Assembly: GCF_036030735.1 (NCBI RefSeq)
Contig: NZ_CP107928.1
Coordinates: forward strand, 8,804,001 to 8,868,000
Source: Streptomyces sp. NBC_00425
GTDB taxonomy: Bacteria > Actinomycetota > Actinomycetes > Streptomycetales > Streptomycetaceae
Direction of reading: 5' to 3'
Length of the DNA stretch: 64,000 nucleotides
The notes under the pieces were generated by a model, which saw only the letters and a list, made by a program, of their open reading frames with translations, searched no databases and was not told where the DNA came from. Below, one piece after another: positions 48,683-58,345 of the stretch. Position numbers and translations under genes: made by a program. How positions within the stretch are numbered: the first letter of the stretch is position 1; each line of letters starts with the position of its first letter.

Positions 48683-49711
48683 TCAGGCCGTCAGGGCGGC
48701 CAGCTGGGCCCGGCGCGACTCCAGGGTCTGGGCCTGCACCATGAGGAACAGGGCCTCGCGCGCGAGGCGTTGGGCGCGGTTCGCCAGCAGCATGGAGCGG
48801 CCGCCGCCCGCGACGACGGCCGCCGTGGTCGCCGTCTGCAGCACCGTGAAGGCCTGCGTCCGCAGGGCCAGACGGTCCCCGAGGCACTCGTCGGGCGCCG
48901 CGCCGTCGGCGAGGGCGTAGGCCTGACGGCGGGTCTCCTCGAGACGGCTGCGCAGCGGGGCCGCCGTCTCCTCGTCCAGCAGTGCCAGGGCCGCCCGTGT
49001 GACGCCGAAGACCGCGGGATTGGGGTTGACCGTCCTGCGGCGGTCGGTCGCCGACCAGAGTTCGTGCGGGGTGCGCACGACGACCGCCTCGGCGGGGACC
49101 CACAGGCCGTCCAGCTCCAGCGAGACCGTGCGGGCGGCCGTCAGGGCGGCGAGCCGCAGCGGGGCCGAGGCCCGCAGGCCGGGCTGTTCGCGCGCCTCGG
49201 TGAACGCGAACAGGGCCTCGCCGGCCTCCGTCACCCCGGCCAGCAGCATGACGTCGTTCAGGCCCCAGCCCGTGTACCAGGGCACCGTCCCGTCGAAGCG
49301 CCAGCCGCCGCGTTCCCGGGCGGCCCGCACCGGCGTGCGCGGGTACGCCCGCAGTTGGGCGTACGCCACGCCGGCCAGCAGCTCGCCCGTGGCCAGCCGG
49401 GGCAGCAGACGCTCGCGCTGCGGACCGTCGCTCCCGGCCAGCGCCAGCACCGGCGTGTGGTGCTGGGCCTGCACGAACCAGGTCGAGCAGCAGGCCCCGG
49501 CCAGGATCTCCGTCGTCTCCCGCACCACCGACGCCGGCGCCCCGGCACCGCCGTACCCGCTCGGCGCGTTCACGCCGAGCAGGCCCGCGCGGCCGATCTC
49601 CGTGAGGTGGCTCCTCGGCACCTCGCCCTGGTCGACCCGCTCGGCGTGCGGGGCCAGCAGGTCTTCGGCGAGGCGGCGGGCGCGGGCGACGAGCGGGTGC
49701 GGTGCGTTCAT
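48683..49711 (-). CDS. Acyl-CoA dehydrogenase-family protein
   Basis: A 342-residue member of the acyl-CoA dehydrogenase/flavin monooxygenase-like fold. The N-terminal helical domain reads LTEIGRAGLLGVNAPSGYGG and VVRETTEILAGACCSTWFVQ, the beta-barrel includes YPRTPVRAARERGGWRFDGT, and the C-terminal helices are Arg/Leu-rich. It is slightly shorter than classical dehydrogenases (380-400) and the C-terminal catalytic Glu position is not obvious. It may therefore be a DszC-like or other oxidase type. It is divergent from the DGPF/ECF42 pair. Confidence 0.8.
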   Translation of the reverse strand: MNAPHPLVARARRLAEDLLAPHAERVDQGEVPRSHLTEIGRAGLLGVNAPSGYGGAGAPASVVRETTEILAGACCSTWFVQAQHHTPVLALAGSDGPQRERLLPRLATGELLAGVAYAQLRAYPRTPVRAARERGGWRFDGTVPWYTGWGLNDVMLLAGVTEAGEALFAFTEAREQPGLRASAPLRLAALTAARTVSLELDGLWVPAEAVVVRTPHELWSATDRRRTVNPNPAVFGVTRAALALLDEETAAPLRSRLEETRRQAYALADGAAPDECLGDRLALRTQAFTVLQTATTAAVVAGGGRSMLLANRAQRLAREALFLMVQAQTLESRRAQLAALTA

Positions 49712-49744
49712 GGGCGGAATTCTTTCGCGGATCGCGGCGCGGGG

Positions 49745-49770
49745 TGTCGATCCGGGGGAGGGTCGTTCGT
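49745..49770 (+). promoter_or_regulatory. ECF42-type promoter of the DGPF gene
   Basis: TGTCGA (49745-49750), a 17-nt spacer and CGT (49768-49770) match the pattern recalled for ECF42 sigma factors (TGTCGA at -35, CG-containing -10). It lies 41 bp before the DGPF-protein ATG, so the sigma factor two genes downstream probably drives its own operon. Confidence 0.55.
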
Positions 49771-49810
49771 GTAGGAGGTGAGACAACGCCACGACGCCAA
49801 GGAGGACGTC

Positions 49811-50161
49811 ATGAAGCACTATCTGCTCAGCGTGGTCCAGCCGGCCGGCGGTGAGCCGCCCGCCGCCGACGAGCTGGCCGAGATCATGAGCCGGGTGCAG
49901 GCCTACAACGACGAACTGCGCGCCGCCGGGGCCTGGGTCTTCGCCGGAGGTCTGCACGGCCCGGAGACGGCCACCGTGCTGCGGCCCGAGAACGGTGACG
50001 TGCTCATCACCGACGGGCCGTACGCCGAAGGCAAGGAGTACCTCGGCGGGCTCTGCCTGATCACGGCCGCCGACCTGGACGAGGCCCTGGAGTGGGGCCG
50101 CAAGGCCGCGCTCGCCACCACGCTGCCGATCGAGGTCCGCCCGTTCGTGGACAGTCACTGA
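49811..50161 (+). CDS. YCII-related DGPF-domain protein
   Basis: A 116-residue protein of the YCII/DGPF superfamily. The signature [20 protein letters not shown] is at residues about 69-88, and the usual Asp-His-type active site is modified. DGPF proteins are the conserved genetic partners of ECF42 sigma factors and may influence their activity; they are small ferredoxin-like cytosolic proteins. AAGGAGGAC precedes the ATG. The stop is 3 bp before the sigma-factor ATG, so the two are co-transcribed and probably co-translated. Confidence 0.92.
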   Translation: MKHYLLSVVQPAGGEPPAADELAEIMSRVQAYNDELRAAGAWVFAGGLHGPETATVLRPENGDVLITDGPYAEGKEYLGGLCLITAADLDEALEWGRKAALATTLPIEVRPFVDSH

Positions 50162-50164
50162 CCG

Positions 50165-51358
50165 ATGCCGGACGCCACGGACGTCGAGGCCGTGTTCCGC
50201 GCGGAGTACGGCCGGGCCGTCGCCGTCCTCGTCCGCTTCCTGGGCGACATCGACCTCGCCGAGGAGGCGGTCCAGGACGCCTTCGCCACGGCCGTGCACC
50301 GCTGGCCGCAGACCGGGGTGCCGCCCGCCCCGGCCGGCTGGATCATCACCACCGCCCGCAACAGGGCCGTCGACCGGCTGCGCCGGGAGTCCACCCGGGA
50401 CGCCCGTCAGGCCGAGGCCGCCCTGCTGCACACCGCCGACCCGCCCGTGGAGGAGGGCCCCGTGCGCGACGACCGGCTCCGGCTGATCTTCACCTGCTGC
50501 CATCCCGCGCTGGCCCCGCAGGCACAGGTCGCCCTGACCCTGCGGCTGCTCGGCGGGCTCACCACCGCCCAGATCGCCCGTGCCTTCCTCGTCCCCGAAC
50601 CGACCATGGCCCAGCGCCTGGTCCGCGCCAAGGCGAAGATCCGGGACGCGCACATCCCGTACCGGGTGCCGCGCGACGCGGATCTGCCCGACCGGCTGAG
50701 GGGCGTCCTCGCCGTCCTCTACCTGGTCTTCAACCAGGGATACGAGGGCGAGGCGGGCCTGTGCGCGGAGGCGGTGCGGCTCGGCAGGCTCCTCGTCGAG
50801 CTGATGCCGGACGAACCGGAGGCCGTCGGCCTGCTGGCGCTGATGCTGCTGGTCGAGTCCCGCCGGGCCGCACGCGTGGACGCCGACGGCACCCTCGTGC
50901 CGCTGCCCGAGCAGGACCGCGACCGGTGGGACCGCGCACTGATCGCCGAAGGCCAGGCGCTGGTCCGCCGCTGCCTGCGCCGCGACCGGCCCGGGCCGTA
51001 CCAGATCCAGGCCGCCGTCCAGGCCGTCCACAGCGACGCGCCGGCCGCCGACGCCACCGACTGGGGGCAGATCCTGCGCCTGTACGACCGGTTGACGGCC
51101 CTCGCCCCGAGTCCGGTCGTGGCCCTGAACCGGGCGGTCGCCGTGGCCGAGACACAGGGCCCGCGTCCGGCCCTCGACCTCGTGGACGCGCTGGACCTCC
51201 ACGGCTACCGCGTCTGGCACGCCGTCCGCGCCGACCTGCTGCGTCGGCTGGACCGCACGGCCGAGGCCGGGCGGGCCTACCGGGCGGCCCTCGCGCTGAG
51301 CGAGAGCCCGGCGGAGCGCGCCTTCCTCGAACGGCGGCTGCGCGAGCTCCCCCACTGA
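50165..51358 (+). CDS. ECF42-group RNA polymerase sigma factor with C-terminal TPR-like domain
   Basis: A 397-residue sigma factor. Region 2 is residues about 10-75 ([36 protein letters not shown]). Region 4 is about 110-170 ([36 protein letters not shown]). The extra C-terminal 220 residues (DUF6596/TPR-like, with [20 protein letters not shown]-type [14 protein letters not shown] and [16 protein letters not shown]) are diagnostic for ECF42, which lacks an anti-sigma factor. The DGPF partner is directly upstream. The target promoter motif is visible before the partner gene. Confidence 0.93.
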   Translation: MPDATDVEAVFRAEYGRAVAVLVRFLGDIDLAEEAVQDAFATAVHRWPQTGVPPAPAGWIITTARNRAVDRLRRESTRDARQAEAALLHTADPPVEEGPVRDDRLRLIFTCCHPALAPQAQVALTLRLLGGLTTAQIARAFLVPEPTMAQRLVRAKAKIRDAHIPYRVPRDADLPDRLRGVLAVLYLVFNQGYEGEAGLCAEAVRLGRLLVELMPDEPEAVGLLALMLLVESRRAARVDADGTLVPLPEQDRDRWDRALIAEGQALVRRCLRRDRPGPYQIQAAVQAVHSDAPAADATDWGQILRLYDRLTALAPSPVVALNRAVAVAETQGPRPALDLVDALDLHGYRVWHAVRADLLRRLDRTAEAGRAYRAALALSESPAERAFLERRLRELPH

Positions 51359-51519
51359 TGCGGTCCGGCACGTCGTTCCGGGGCTCGCCCAGAACGCCGT
51401 GCGCGAGGTCGTCGTCCGCGGGAATGTATTTTGGTTCCGGAATGGTTGGCATATACATCGAGCTGACCGCTCGTCCGACGACCCAGGGCCGCAAGGCCCG
51501 CGCACCCCAGCGAGGCACG

Positions 51520-52863
51520 ATGACCACCGCCGCCACCCCCGAGCAGCCCGCCGACGTCGTGGCCCGGCTGCGCGCCGCCTTCCGCACCGGCCGGACCAAG
51601 CCGGTCGCGTGGCGCACGGACCAGCTGCGCCGCCTGCGCCGGCTGCTCACGGACCAGGGCGCGGAGCTTGCCGCCGCCCTCCACGCCGACCTGGGCAAGA
51701 GCTCCGCCGAGGCCTACCGCACCGAGATCGACTTCACGGTCCGGGAGATCGACCACACCCTCGAGCACCTCGACGGCTGGCTGCGCCCCGAGCCGGCCCC
51801 GGTCCCCGCCCACCTGGGCGCCGACGCGCGCGCCTGGACGCAGTACGACCCGCTCGGCGTCGTCCTCGTCATCGCCCCGTGGAACTACCCCGCCCAGCTC
51901 CTGCTCGCCCCGCTGGTCGGCGCCCTCGCCGCCGGCAACGCGGTGGTCGTCAAGCCCAGCGAGCTCGCCCCCGCCACCTCCGCCGCCCTGGCCCGACTGC
52001 TGCCGGCGCACCTGGACACCGAGGCGGTCGCCGTCGTCGAAGGCGGCGTCCCGGAGACCACCGCCCTGCTGGCCGAGCGGTTCGACCACATCTTCTACAC
52101 CGGCAACGGCGCCGTCGGCCGCGTCGTGCTGCGCGCCGCCGCCGAGCACCTCACCCCGGTCACCCTCGAACTCGGCGGCAAGTCACCGGCGTTCGTCGAC
52201 CGTGACGCCGATCTCGCCGTCGTCGCCGACCGCCTGGCCCGCGGCAAGTTCCTCAACGCCGGCCAGACCTGCGTCGCCCCCGACTACGTCCTCACCGACC
52301 CGGAGACGGCCGCCGCCCTGGAGCCGCTGCTGGCGCGGGCGGTCGAGACCGTCTACGGCGCCGACCCGCAGACCTCCGCCGAGTACGGCCGCATCGTCAA
52401 CGAACGCCACTTCGACCGGCTCGCCGGACTGCTGGACTCCGGCCGTGTCGTGGTCGGCGGCGGCAAGGACCGCGCCGACAAGTACCTCGCGCCGACCGTG
52501 CTCGCCGACGTCGACCCGAAGTCGCCCGTCATGCAGGAGGAGATCTTCGGCCCGATCCTGCCGATCGTCACCGTCGACGGGCTGGACGCGGCGATCGGCT
52601 TCATCAACGACCGCGACAAGCCCCTCGCCCTGTACGTCTTCACCGACTCCGAGGACACCCGCGGCCGGATCGCCGCCGAGACCTCCTCCGGCGGCCTCGG
52701 CCACGGTCTGCCGCTGGCCCATCTCACCGTCTCCGACCTGCCGTTCGGCGGGGTGGGCGCGAGCGGTATGGGCAGCTACCACGGGCGCTACTCCATCGAG
52801 ACGTTCAGCCACCGCAAGGCCGTGCTGGAGAAGCCCCTGCACCGAGCGCCGGCAGGTCGATGA
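51520..52863 (+). CDS. NAD(P)-dependent aldehyde dehydrogenase
   Basis: A 447-residue class 3-type aldehyde dehydrogenase oxidising an aldehyde to its acid. Landmarks are [41 protein letters not shown], the Glu motif [11 protein letters not shown], the catalytic Cys251 in [11 protein letters not shown], and EIFGPILP. The C-terminus [20 protein letters not shown] matches fatty-aldehyde members. The length is typical of class 3. No strong ribosome binding site is seen (CGAGG 4 nt upstream). The upstream intergenic region 51421-51465 is unusually AT-rich and has a TTCCGGAA palindrome (51435-51442). A hairpin terminator follows. Confidence 0.94.
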   Translation: MTTAATPEQPADVVARLRAAFRTGRTKPVAWRTDQLRRLRRLLTDQGAELAAALHADLGKSSAEAYRTEIDFTVREIDHTLEHLDGWLRPEPAPVPAHLGADARAWTQYDPLGVVLVIAPWNYPAQLLLAPLVGALAAGNAVVVKPSELAPATSAALARLLPAHLDTEAVAVVEGGVPETTALLAERFDHIFYTGNGAVGRVVLRAAAEHLTPVTLELGGKSPAFVDRDADLAVVADRLARGKFLNAGQTCVAPDYVLTDPETAAALEPLLARAVETVYGADPQTSAEYGRIVNERHFDRLAGLLDSGRVVVGGGKDRADKYLAPTVLADVDPKSPVMQEEIFGPILPIVTVDGLDAAIGFINDRDKPLALYVFTDSEDTRGRIAAETSSGGLGHGLPLAHLTVSDLPFGGVGASGMGSYHGRYSIETFSHRKAVLEKPLHRAPAGR

Positions 52864-52891
52864 CGGCGGAGGGGGTTCTCCTCCTCCGCCG
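52864..52891 (+). terminator. Hairpin directly after the aldehyde dehydrogenase stop
   Basis: CGGCGGAGG (52864-52872) and CCTCCGCCG (52883-52891) form a 9-bp stem with a 10-nt loop immediately after the stop codon. Confidence 0.75.
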
Positions 52892-53080
52892 GGCCCGCGA
52901 CGGACCGGCCGTCACCGGCCGCGGGCGTGGCCGAACCGGCCCGGCCGCCCGACACCCGGCGGCGAGGGGCGGCGAGGCCCGTCGGCGGACGACGGGCCGG
53001 GCCCCGTTGCCGAAAGACGGCCTGGCCGCCGGCCAGGTCAGCGCCGCCCAGCGTCCCGCCGGGCGTGCGAGACTGCCCGG

Positions 53081-54001
53081 ATGACCATCGGAGCGATCAC
53101 CGCGGAAGCCACGGGCAGTTGGAACATGGGCGGCATCCCGGTCCGCCGCGTCGGATTCGGCGCGATGCGGCTGACCGGCAGTGCCGCCTTCCACCTCGGC
53201 GCACCGAGCGACCGCGCACGGTCGATCGCCGTGCTGCGCAGGGCGATCGAGCTCGGTGTCGACCACATCGACACCGCGGCCTTCTACTTCTCCGCCCTGC
53301 GCTCGGCCAACGAGCTCATCAACAGCGCGCTCTCCCCCTACCCCGAGGGGCTGCTCATCGCCACGAAGGTCGGCCCGTTCCGGGACTACCGGGGCGAGTG
53401 GGGCACGTCGGCCCGGCCCGAGGACCTGCGCGCCCACGTCGAGGAGAACCTGCGTCAACTGGGCCGCGACCACCTCGACCTCGTCTACCTGCGCCGGACG
53501 GGGCAGGAGTCGATCGCCGAACACTTCGGCGCCCTGGCCGAGTTGCGCGAGGCCGGTCTGATCCGTCACCTCGGCCTGTCCGCGGTCCGGCCCAGCCACC
53601 TCGCCGAGGCCCAGGCCGTCGCCCCGGTGGTGAGCGTGCAGAACCGGTTCGGGCTCGGTGACCACGATCCCGAGAACGAGGAGCTCATGCGGCTCTGCGG
53701 CGAACAGGGCATCGCCTTCGTCCCGTTCTTCGCCATCGCGGGCGACGCGGGCCCCGGTGGCGCGACCGCCGCCCACGACGACGAGGTGCTCGCAGTCGCC
53801 CGGGCGCACGGTGTGACGCCCGCGCAGGTCCGGCTCGCCTGGACCCTCAGCCGTGGCCCGCACGTCCTCGCCATCCCGGGCACGGGCGACCCCGGCCACC
53901 TCGCCGAGAACGTGGCCGCGGGGGCGCTGCGCCTCACCCCGGATCAGCTGGACCGCCTGAACGCGGCCCACCGCAGGGCCGGCGGAACGCCCACCGACTG
54001 A
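53081..54001 (+). CDS. Aldo/keto reductase
   Basis: A 306-residue TIM-barrel NADPH-dependent oxidoreductase. The N-terminal RRVGFGAMRLTG, the DTAAFYF segment (Asp and Tyr of the tetrad), the Lys in IATKVGPFRDY and the C-terminal AIPGTGDPGHLAENVAAG (phosphate binding) are present. The usual His of the tetrad position reads DLVYLRR, so His is absent, as in some subfamilies. A GAGACT hexamer (53069-53074) ends 6 nt before the ATG, suggesting a leaderless transcript. The substrate is unknown. The gene stands alone between two hairpin/operator regions. Confidence 0.91.
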   Translation: MTIGAITAEATGSWNMGGIPVRRVGFGAMRLTGSAAFHLGAPSDRARSIAVLRRAIELGVDHIDTAAFYFSALRSANELINSALSPYPEGLLIATKVGPFRDYRGEWGTSARPEDLRAHVEENLRQLGRDHLDLVYLRRTGQESIAEHFGALAELREAGLIRHLGLSAVRPSHLAEAQAVAPVVSVQNRFGLGDHDPENEELMRLCGEQGIAFVPFFAIAGDAGPGGATAAHDDEVLAVARAHGVTPAQVRLAWTLSRGPHVLAIPGTGDPGHLAENVAAGALRLTPDQLDRLNAAHRRAGGTPTD

Positions 54002-54163
54002 CCCCCGCCCGCTCCCCCGCCCGCGACCCGCCTCCGCGTCCGCCCCCGCGGGACGTCCACTGCCCCGTCGCCGTCCGCTGCCCGGGCGGCGACCCGCCTC
54101 CGCCTGCGCCTTCCTCGCCGCCTCCGTCCCCGCCGGTCGCCCTCCGGTGCTCAAGGGGACGAC

Positions 54164-54197
54164 TTGGCGTGGGTGAGGTTTTACGTATAACCTCACC
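54164..54197 (+). promoter_or_regulatory. Palindrome-covered promoter of the VOC-adenosine deaminase pair
   Basis: GGTGAGGTT (54172-54180) and AACCTCACC (54189-54197) are perfect 9-bp arms around TTACGTAT, which itself contains the palindrome TACGTA; only one symmetric base pair fails in 26 bp. The repeat lies across a promoter: -35 TTGGCG (54164-54169), 16-nt spacer, -10 TATAAC (54186-54191). A bound repressor would block it. The ATG is 73 bp downstream. The remaining part of 54002-54163 is low-complexity G+C-rich sequence with no gene seen. Confidence 0.7.
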
Positions 54198-54270
54198 GGT
54201 CAGTCGCACCTCCGGCAAGCGTCCCGCCGGCGTTGCCGTCCGTGCCCCGGCGCTCTCCCGAAAGGCCCCG

Positions 54271-54669
54271 ATGAGTCGTATCGCCCTGGTCACCCTTGTC
54301 GTCGACGACTACGACGAGGCGATCCGCTTCTACACCGAGGCGCTCGGATTCCGGCTCGTCGAGGACGAGCCGCGGCCCGGCGGAGCCCGCTGGGTCGTCG
54401 TCCGGCCCGGGGACGGCCAGGACGCTGCAGGGCTGCTGCTCGCCCGGGCCAAGGGCGAGCAGCAGCGCGCCCGCGTCGGGGACCAGACCGGCGGCAGGGT
54501 GGGCTTCTTCCTGCACACCGACGACTTCGCCGGCGACCACGCCCGGATGCTCGCCGCGGGGGTGACCTTCCTGGAGGAGCCCCGTCACGAACCGTACGGA
54601 TCCGTCGCCGTCTTCCAGGACCTGTACGGAAACCGCTGGGACCTGCTCCAGCCCGCCGCCACCGACTGA
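54271..54669 (+). CDS. VOC-superfamily (glyoxalase-like) protein
   Basis: A 132-residue single-module VOC protein. The first beta-alpha unit is MSRIALVTLVVDDYDEAIRF followed by YTEALGFRLVEDEPR. The second unit carries GFFLHTDDFAGDHARMLAAG and ends VAVFQDLYGNRWDLLQP, where the Glu metal ligand of glyoxalase I is Asp/Gln-like. It could be a lyase, dioxygenase or binding protein. It is followed 21 bp later by the adenosine deaminase gene, and both stand behind the palindrome-covered promoter at 54164-54197, so they are probably co-regulated. Confidence 0.9.
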   Translation: MSRIALVTLVVDDYDEAIRFYTEALGFRLVEDEPRPGGARWVVVRPGDGQDAAGLLLARAKGEQQRARVGDQTGGRVGFFLHTDDFAGDHARMLAAGVTFLEEPRHEPYGSVAVFQDLYGNRWDLLQPAATD

Positions 54670-54690
54670 CCCGAGAAAGACTTCACGCAC

Positions 54691-55761
54691 ATGACCGCGC
54701 CCCGCATCGACATCGACACCCTCCGCCGGCTCCCCAAGGCCGTCCTGCACGACCACCTCGACGGCGGCCTGCGCCCCGCCACCGTCGTCGAGCTGGCGGC
54801 GGAGGCCGGCCACACGCTGCCCACCACCGACGCCGACGAGCTCGCCGCCTGGTACTTCGAGGCCGCCAACTCGGGCGACCTGGTGCGCTACATAGCCACC
54901 TTCGAGCACACCCTCGCCGTCATGCAGACCCGCGAGGGCCTGCTGCGCACCGCCGAGGAGTACGTCCTCGACCTGGCGGCGGACGGCGTCGTCTACGGCG
55001 AGGTCCGGTACGCCCCCGAGCTGATGCTGAACGGCGGGCTGACGCTTCCCGAGGTCGTCGAGACGGTCCAGGAGGGCCTCGCCGCCGGCATGGCCAAGGC
55101 CGCCGCCGCGGGTACGCCCGTCCGGGTCGGCACCCTGCTGTGCGGCATGCGCATGTTCGACCGCACCCGGGAGACCGCCGACCTCGCGGTCGCCTTCCGG
55201 GACGCCGGCGTCGTCGGCTTCGACATCGCCGGCGCCGAGGACGGCTTCCCGCCCGCCGACCACCTCGACGCCTTCGAGCACCTGCGCCGCGAGAACGTGC
55301 CCTTCACCATCCACGCCGGCGAGGCCCACGGCCTGCCCAGCATCCACCAGGCGCTCCAGGTGTGCGGCGCCCAGCGCATCGGGCACGGTGTGCGCATCAC
55401 CGACGACATCGTGGACGGCAAGCTCGGCCGCCTCGCCGGCTGGGTGCGCGACCGCCGGATCGCCCTGGAGATGTGTCCGACGTCCAACCTCCAGACCGGC
55501 GCGGCCGTCTCGATCGCCGAGCACCCGATCACCGCGTTGAAGGACCTCGGCTTCCGCGTCACGCTCAACACGGACAACCGTCTGGTCTCCGGCACCACGA
55601 TGACCCGCGAGATGTCGCTGCTCGTCGAGCACGCGGGCTGGGGCGTCGAGGATCTGCGCACGGTCACGGTGAACGCCCTCAAGAGCGCGTTCATCCCGTT
55701 CGACGAGCGCACCGCCCTCGTGGAGGACGTCGTCCTGCCCGGCTACGCCGCCGCGCTCTGA
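54691..55761 (+). CDS. add: Adenosine deaminase
   Basis: A 356-residue zinc enzyme of purine salvage that deaminates adenosine (and deoxyadenosine) to inosine. Zinc and catalytic motifs are in order: [17 protein letters not shown] (residues 15-31), [13 protein letters not shown] (His and Glu, about 205-217), [20 protein letters not shown] and [11 protein letters not shown] (Asp pair, about 290). The length and order are normal for bacterial Add. Its coupling to a VOC gene under an operator is not the usual constitutive salvage context. Its 3-prime end overlaps the convergent DinB gene by 19 bp. Confidence 0.95.
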   Translation: MTAPRIDIDTLRRLPKAVLHDHLDGGLRPATVVELAAEAGHTLPTTDADELAAWYFEAANSGDLVRYIATFEHTLAVMQTREGLLRTAEEYVLDLAADGVVYGEVRYAPELMLNGGLTLPEVVETVQEGLAAGMAKAAAAGTPVRVGTLLCGMRMFDRTRETADLAVAFRDAGVVGFDIAGAEDGFPPADHLDAFEHLRRENVPFTIHAGEAHGLPSIHQALQVCGAQRIGHGVRITDDIVDGKLGRLAGWVRDRRIALEMCPTSNLQTGAAVSIAEHPITALKDLGFRVTLNTDNRLVSGTTMTREMSLLVEHAGWGVEDLRTVTVNALKSAFIPFDERTALVEDVVLPGYAAAL

Positions 55762-56258
55762 AGCAGCCCCCGCAGGTAGGCGGCCTGTCCGACGTGCTGC
55801 AGGTCGTCGGACAGGACGCTGACCAGCCGTACGCCCAGCGTGACCGGCGGATCCCAGCGCTCGTCCACCACGCGCTCCAGGTCGGCGGCGGTCAGCGTGC
55901 GCAGGGCCTGGACGCTCTGCGCGTGCACGGCGTCGTGGTAGCCGGTCAGCAGGCCGGCGTCACGGACCCGCACCTTCGCGACCTGCGCGGCGCTGTGCCC
56001 GTACCCGGTGTCCTCGCGCGGCAGGTCGAGGCCGAACCGTTTCTCCCAGTCCTGGGACAGCCACACCTGGTCGAGCCCGAAGGCGTCGGCCAGGTGGTCG
56101 TCCTGGACCCGGGTGAGGTGCCAGACCAGCCAGGCGATCGAGTTGGCCCCGGCCGCGGGCCGGCTGTCGAGCGCTTCGGGGTCGAGGCCCTCGACGGCGG
56201 CGCGGACCTCTTCCTGGATGCGGCCGTACCCGTCGATGAGGATGTCCTTCGCATGCAT
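55743..56258 (-). CDS. DinB/mycothiol transferase-like protein (DUF664)
   Basis: A 171-residue four-helix bundle protein of the DinB superfamily, DUF664 branch. The three-His metal site is represented by [13 protein letters not shown] (residues about 45-57), GYHDAVHAQ and [14 protein letters not shown] near the end. In actinobacteria such proteins use mycothiol to act on electrophiles or serve as thiol S-transferases; which applies here is unknown. ATG 56258 has another ATG 4 bp earlier out of frame. It overlaps the 3-prime end of add tail to tail by 19 bp. Confidence 0.89.
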   Translation of the reverse strand: MHAKDILIDGYGRIQEEVRAAVEGLDPEALDSRPAAGANSIAWLVWHLTRVQDDHLADAFGLDQVWLSQDWEKRFGLDLPREDTGYGHSAAQVAKVRVRDAGLLTGYHDAVHAQSVQALRTLTAADLERVVDERWDPPVTLGVRLVSVLSDDLQHVGQAAYLRGLLQSAAA

Positions 56259-56283
56259 GGGACCACCATCGCCCAGCAGGCGC

Positions 56284-57168
56284 TCACGCGCCCCCTGTTT
56301 CCAGCAGTCCCATGAGCGCCCGGGCCGCCGGGCTGGTCGCCCGGGCCGGCGGCAGCAGGGCCACCGTCTCGTAGGCCGCCTCGCCGGTGCCCTTCAGCGC
56401 GAGGGCGGTGAGGGCCTCGCGCTTGTGCCGGAAATGGCGTGGCACCACGGCGACGCCGAGGTTCTCGTCCACCAGGTCCAGCAGACTGTGCACGTCGTTG
56501 ACCTCCAGCGCGACCGTGCGGTGCACCCCCGCCCCGGCGAACGCGGCGTCGGTGGCGCTGCGCGGCCCCCAGTCCGGGTGGAAGTCGACGAACACCTCGC
56601 CGGCCAGCTCCTGCGGCGTCAGGGCCGTCGACGCTCCGGCGAGGCGGTGGTCGGGGTGGCACAGCACGTACATCGGCTCCGCCGCCAGCGGCACGCAGCG
56701 CAGCTGGTCGGTGTCGCTCTGGGTGCGGTAGGCGAAGGCCAGGTCGAGCCGGCCGGCCGCCACCTCCTCGCCGAGCGCGCCCGAGCCGGTCTGCCGCAGC
56801 CGGATCTCCACGTCGGGGTGGCGCCGCCGGAACGCCGCCAGCAGCCCCGCCACATGCACCCCGGCGATGCACTGCTCGGTGCCCACGGAGAGGGTGCCGC
56901 GGACCACGCCCTGTACGGCCGCGACCGCCTCGTGGGCCGCCCGTACCTGCGCCAGGACGCGCTCCGCCTCGCCGAGCAGCGCCCGGCCCGCCTCCGTCAG
57001 CGTCACCCGCCGGGTGGTCCGGACGAAGAGGGGGGCGCGCAGCTCCCGCTCCAGGGCCCGGATCGACGCCGACAGGCCGGACTGGGAGACCATCAGGCGT
57101 TCGGCGGCCCGGGTGAAATGCTGGTCCTCGGCGACGGCTACGAAGTGCTGGAGGTGGCGCAGTTCCAT
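56284..57168 (-). CDS. LysR-family transcriptional regulator
   Basis: A 294-residue LysR protein. The helix-turn-helix spans residues about 18-60 (HFTRAAERLMVSQSGLSASI, RALERELRAPLFVRTTRRVT). The periplasmic-binding-protein-like effector domain fills about 90-290 (GTLSVGTEQCIAGVHVAGLL, YVLCHPDHRLAG). It is divergent from an aldo/keto reductase gene, with 184 bp between, and is the likely activator of that gene. A TGAGA/TCTCA dyad lies 3 bp from its own start codon. The inducer is unknown. Confidence 0.94.
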   Translation of the reverse strand: MELRHLQHFVAVAEDQHFTRAAERLMVSQSGLSASIRALERELRAPLFVRTTRRVTLTEAGRALLGEAERVLAQVRAAHEAVAAVQGVVRGTLSVGTEQCIAGVHVAGLLAAFRRRHPDVEIRLRQTGSGALGEEVAAGRLDLAFAYRTQSDTDQLRCVPLAAEPMYVLCHPDHRLAGASTALTPQELAGEVFVDFHPDWGPRSATDAAFAGAGVHRTVALEVNDVHSLLDLVDENLGVAVVPRHFRHKREALTALALKGTGEAAYETVALLPPARATSPAARALMGLLETGGA

Positions 57169-57171
57169 GAT

Positions 57172-57196
57172 TGAGAAGCGTATCCGCTGAATCTCA
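57172..57196. promoter_or_regulatory. LysR-type operator
   Basis: TGAGA (57172-57176) and TCTCA (57192-57196), with flanking T and A/T bases, form a dyad spaced 15 bp in the lysR-akr intergenic region. It contains the T-N11-A type arrangement expected for LysR binding and covers the lysR leader, so autoregulation is likely. Confidence 0.5.
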
Positions 57197-57352
57197 TCGG
57201 ATTCTTCTGTTGGACCACTGCCCGCGGGCGGGGTCAGAGTGGGTCACGGTTCCCGGAACGGATCTTTCCGGACCCGTCCTGCCCGGACCCGGCCTCCCCG
57301 AGGCCTGGGCCTCCCGAACCCGATCGTCGTGTCAACCCCTTCTGGAGTCGCG

Positions 57353-58345
57353 TTGTACACCGCACACCCCGACCGTTACGCGGACATGCCCTACCGGCGC
57401 ACCGGACGCAGCGGCCTGAAGCTCCCCGCGCTGTCGCTCGGCCTGTGGCACAACTTCGGTCCGGACCGCCCGGTCGAGACGCAGCGGGCCATCCTGCGCC
57501 GCGCCTTCGACCTCGGCATCACCCACTTCGACCTGGCCAACAACTACGGCCCGCCGCCCGGCGCGGCCGAGTCCGCCCTCGGTGAGTTCCTCCGGACCGA
57601 CTTCGCGCCGTACCGCGACGAGCTGGTCGTCTCCACCAAGGCCGGCTACCTGATGTGGCCCGGCCCGTACGGCGAGTGGGGCTCGCGCAAGTACGTGCTG
57701 TCGTCGCTGGACCAGAGCCTGAAGCGGATGGGCCTGGACTACGTGGACGTCTTCTACTCGCACCGCCCGGACCCGGAGACTCCGCTGGAGGAGACGATGG
57801 GCGCCCTGCACTCGGCCGTCCAGCAGGGCAAGGCGCTGTACGTCGGCGTCTCCAACTACTCGGCGGAGCAGACCCGGGAGGCGGCCCGGATCCTCGGTGA
57901 ACTGGGCACCCCGCTCCTCATCCACCAGCCGCGCTACTCCATGCTCGACCGCCGCCCGGAGAGCGAGGGCCTGCTGGACGCCCTGGACGAGCTCCAGGTC
58001 GGGTCGATCGTGTTCTCGCCGCTGGAGCAGGGACTGCTGACCGGCCGCTATCTGAACGGCATCCCGGAAGACTCGCGGGCGGCGAGCGACAGCCCGTTCC
58101 TGAAGTCCGAGGCGGTCACCGAGGAACTCGTCGGCAAGCTGCGCGACCTCGACGGCATCGCGAAGTCCCGCGGCCAGTCCCTCGCCCAGCTCGCGCTCGC
58201 CTGGGTGCTGCGCGGCGGCCGGGTGACCTCCGCACTGGTCGGCGCGAGCAGCGCCCGCCAGATCGAGGACAGCGTCGGCGCCCTGGCGCGCCTGGACTTC
58301 GAGGACGAGGAGCTGGCCCGTATCGACGCGGTGATCAACGGCTGA
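57353..58345 (+). CDS. Aldo/keto reductase (YghZ-like)
   Basis: A 330-residue aldo/keto reductase of the L-glyceraldehyde-3-phosphate reductase type. The catalytic tetrad is complete: Asp and Tyr in HFDLANNYGPPPGAAE, Lys in STKAGYLMWPGPYGEWGSRK, and His in VFYSHRPDPETPLEETMGAL. The NADPH phosphate site is ALVGASSARQIED. These enzymes reduce methylglyoxal and small aldehydes. I chose TTG 57353 because TGGAG lies about 6 nt upstream and homologues begin YTAHPDRY. It is divergent from the lysR gene that probably controls it. Confidence 0.92.
   Translation: MYTAHPDRYADMPYRRTGRSGLKLPALSLGLWHNFGPDRPVETQRAILRRAFDLGITHFDLANNYGPPPGAAESALGEFLRTDFAPYRDELVVSTKAGYLMWPGPYGEWGSRKYVLSSLDQSLKRMGLDYVDVFYSHRPDPETPLEETMGALHSAVQQGKALYVGVSNYSAEQTREAARILGELGTPLLIHQPRYSMLDRRPESEGLLDALDELQVGSIVFSPLEQGLLTGRYLNGIPEDSRAASDSPFLKSEAVTEELVGKLRDLDGIAKSRGQSLAQLALAWVLRGGRVTSALVGASSARQIEDSVGALARLDFEDEELARIDAVING

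Noticed and set aside
50092..51519. Upstream extension of the aldehyde dehydrogenase frame to 50092
   Set aside because: It runs through the ECF42 gene in another frame; family similarity starts only after ATG 51520.
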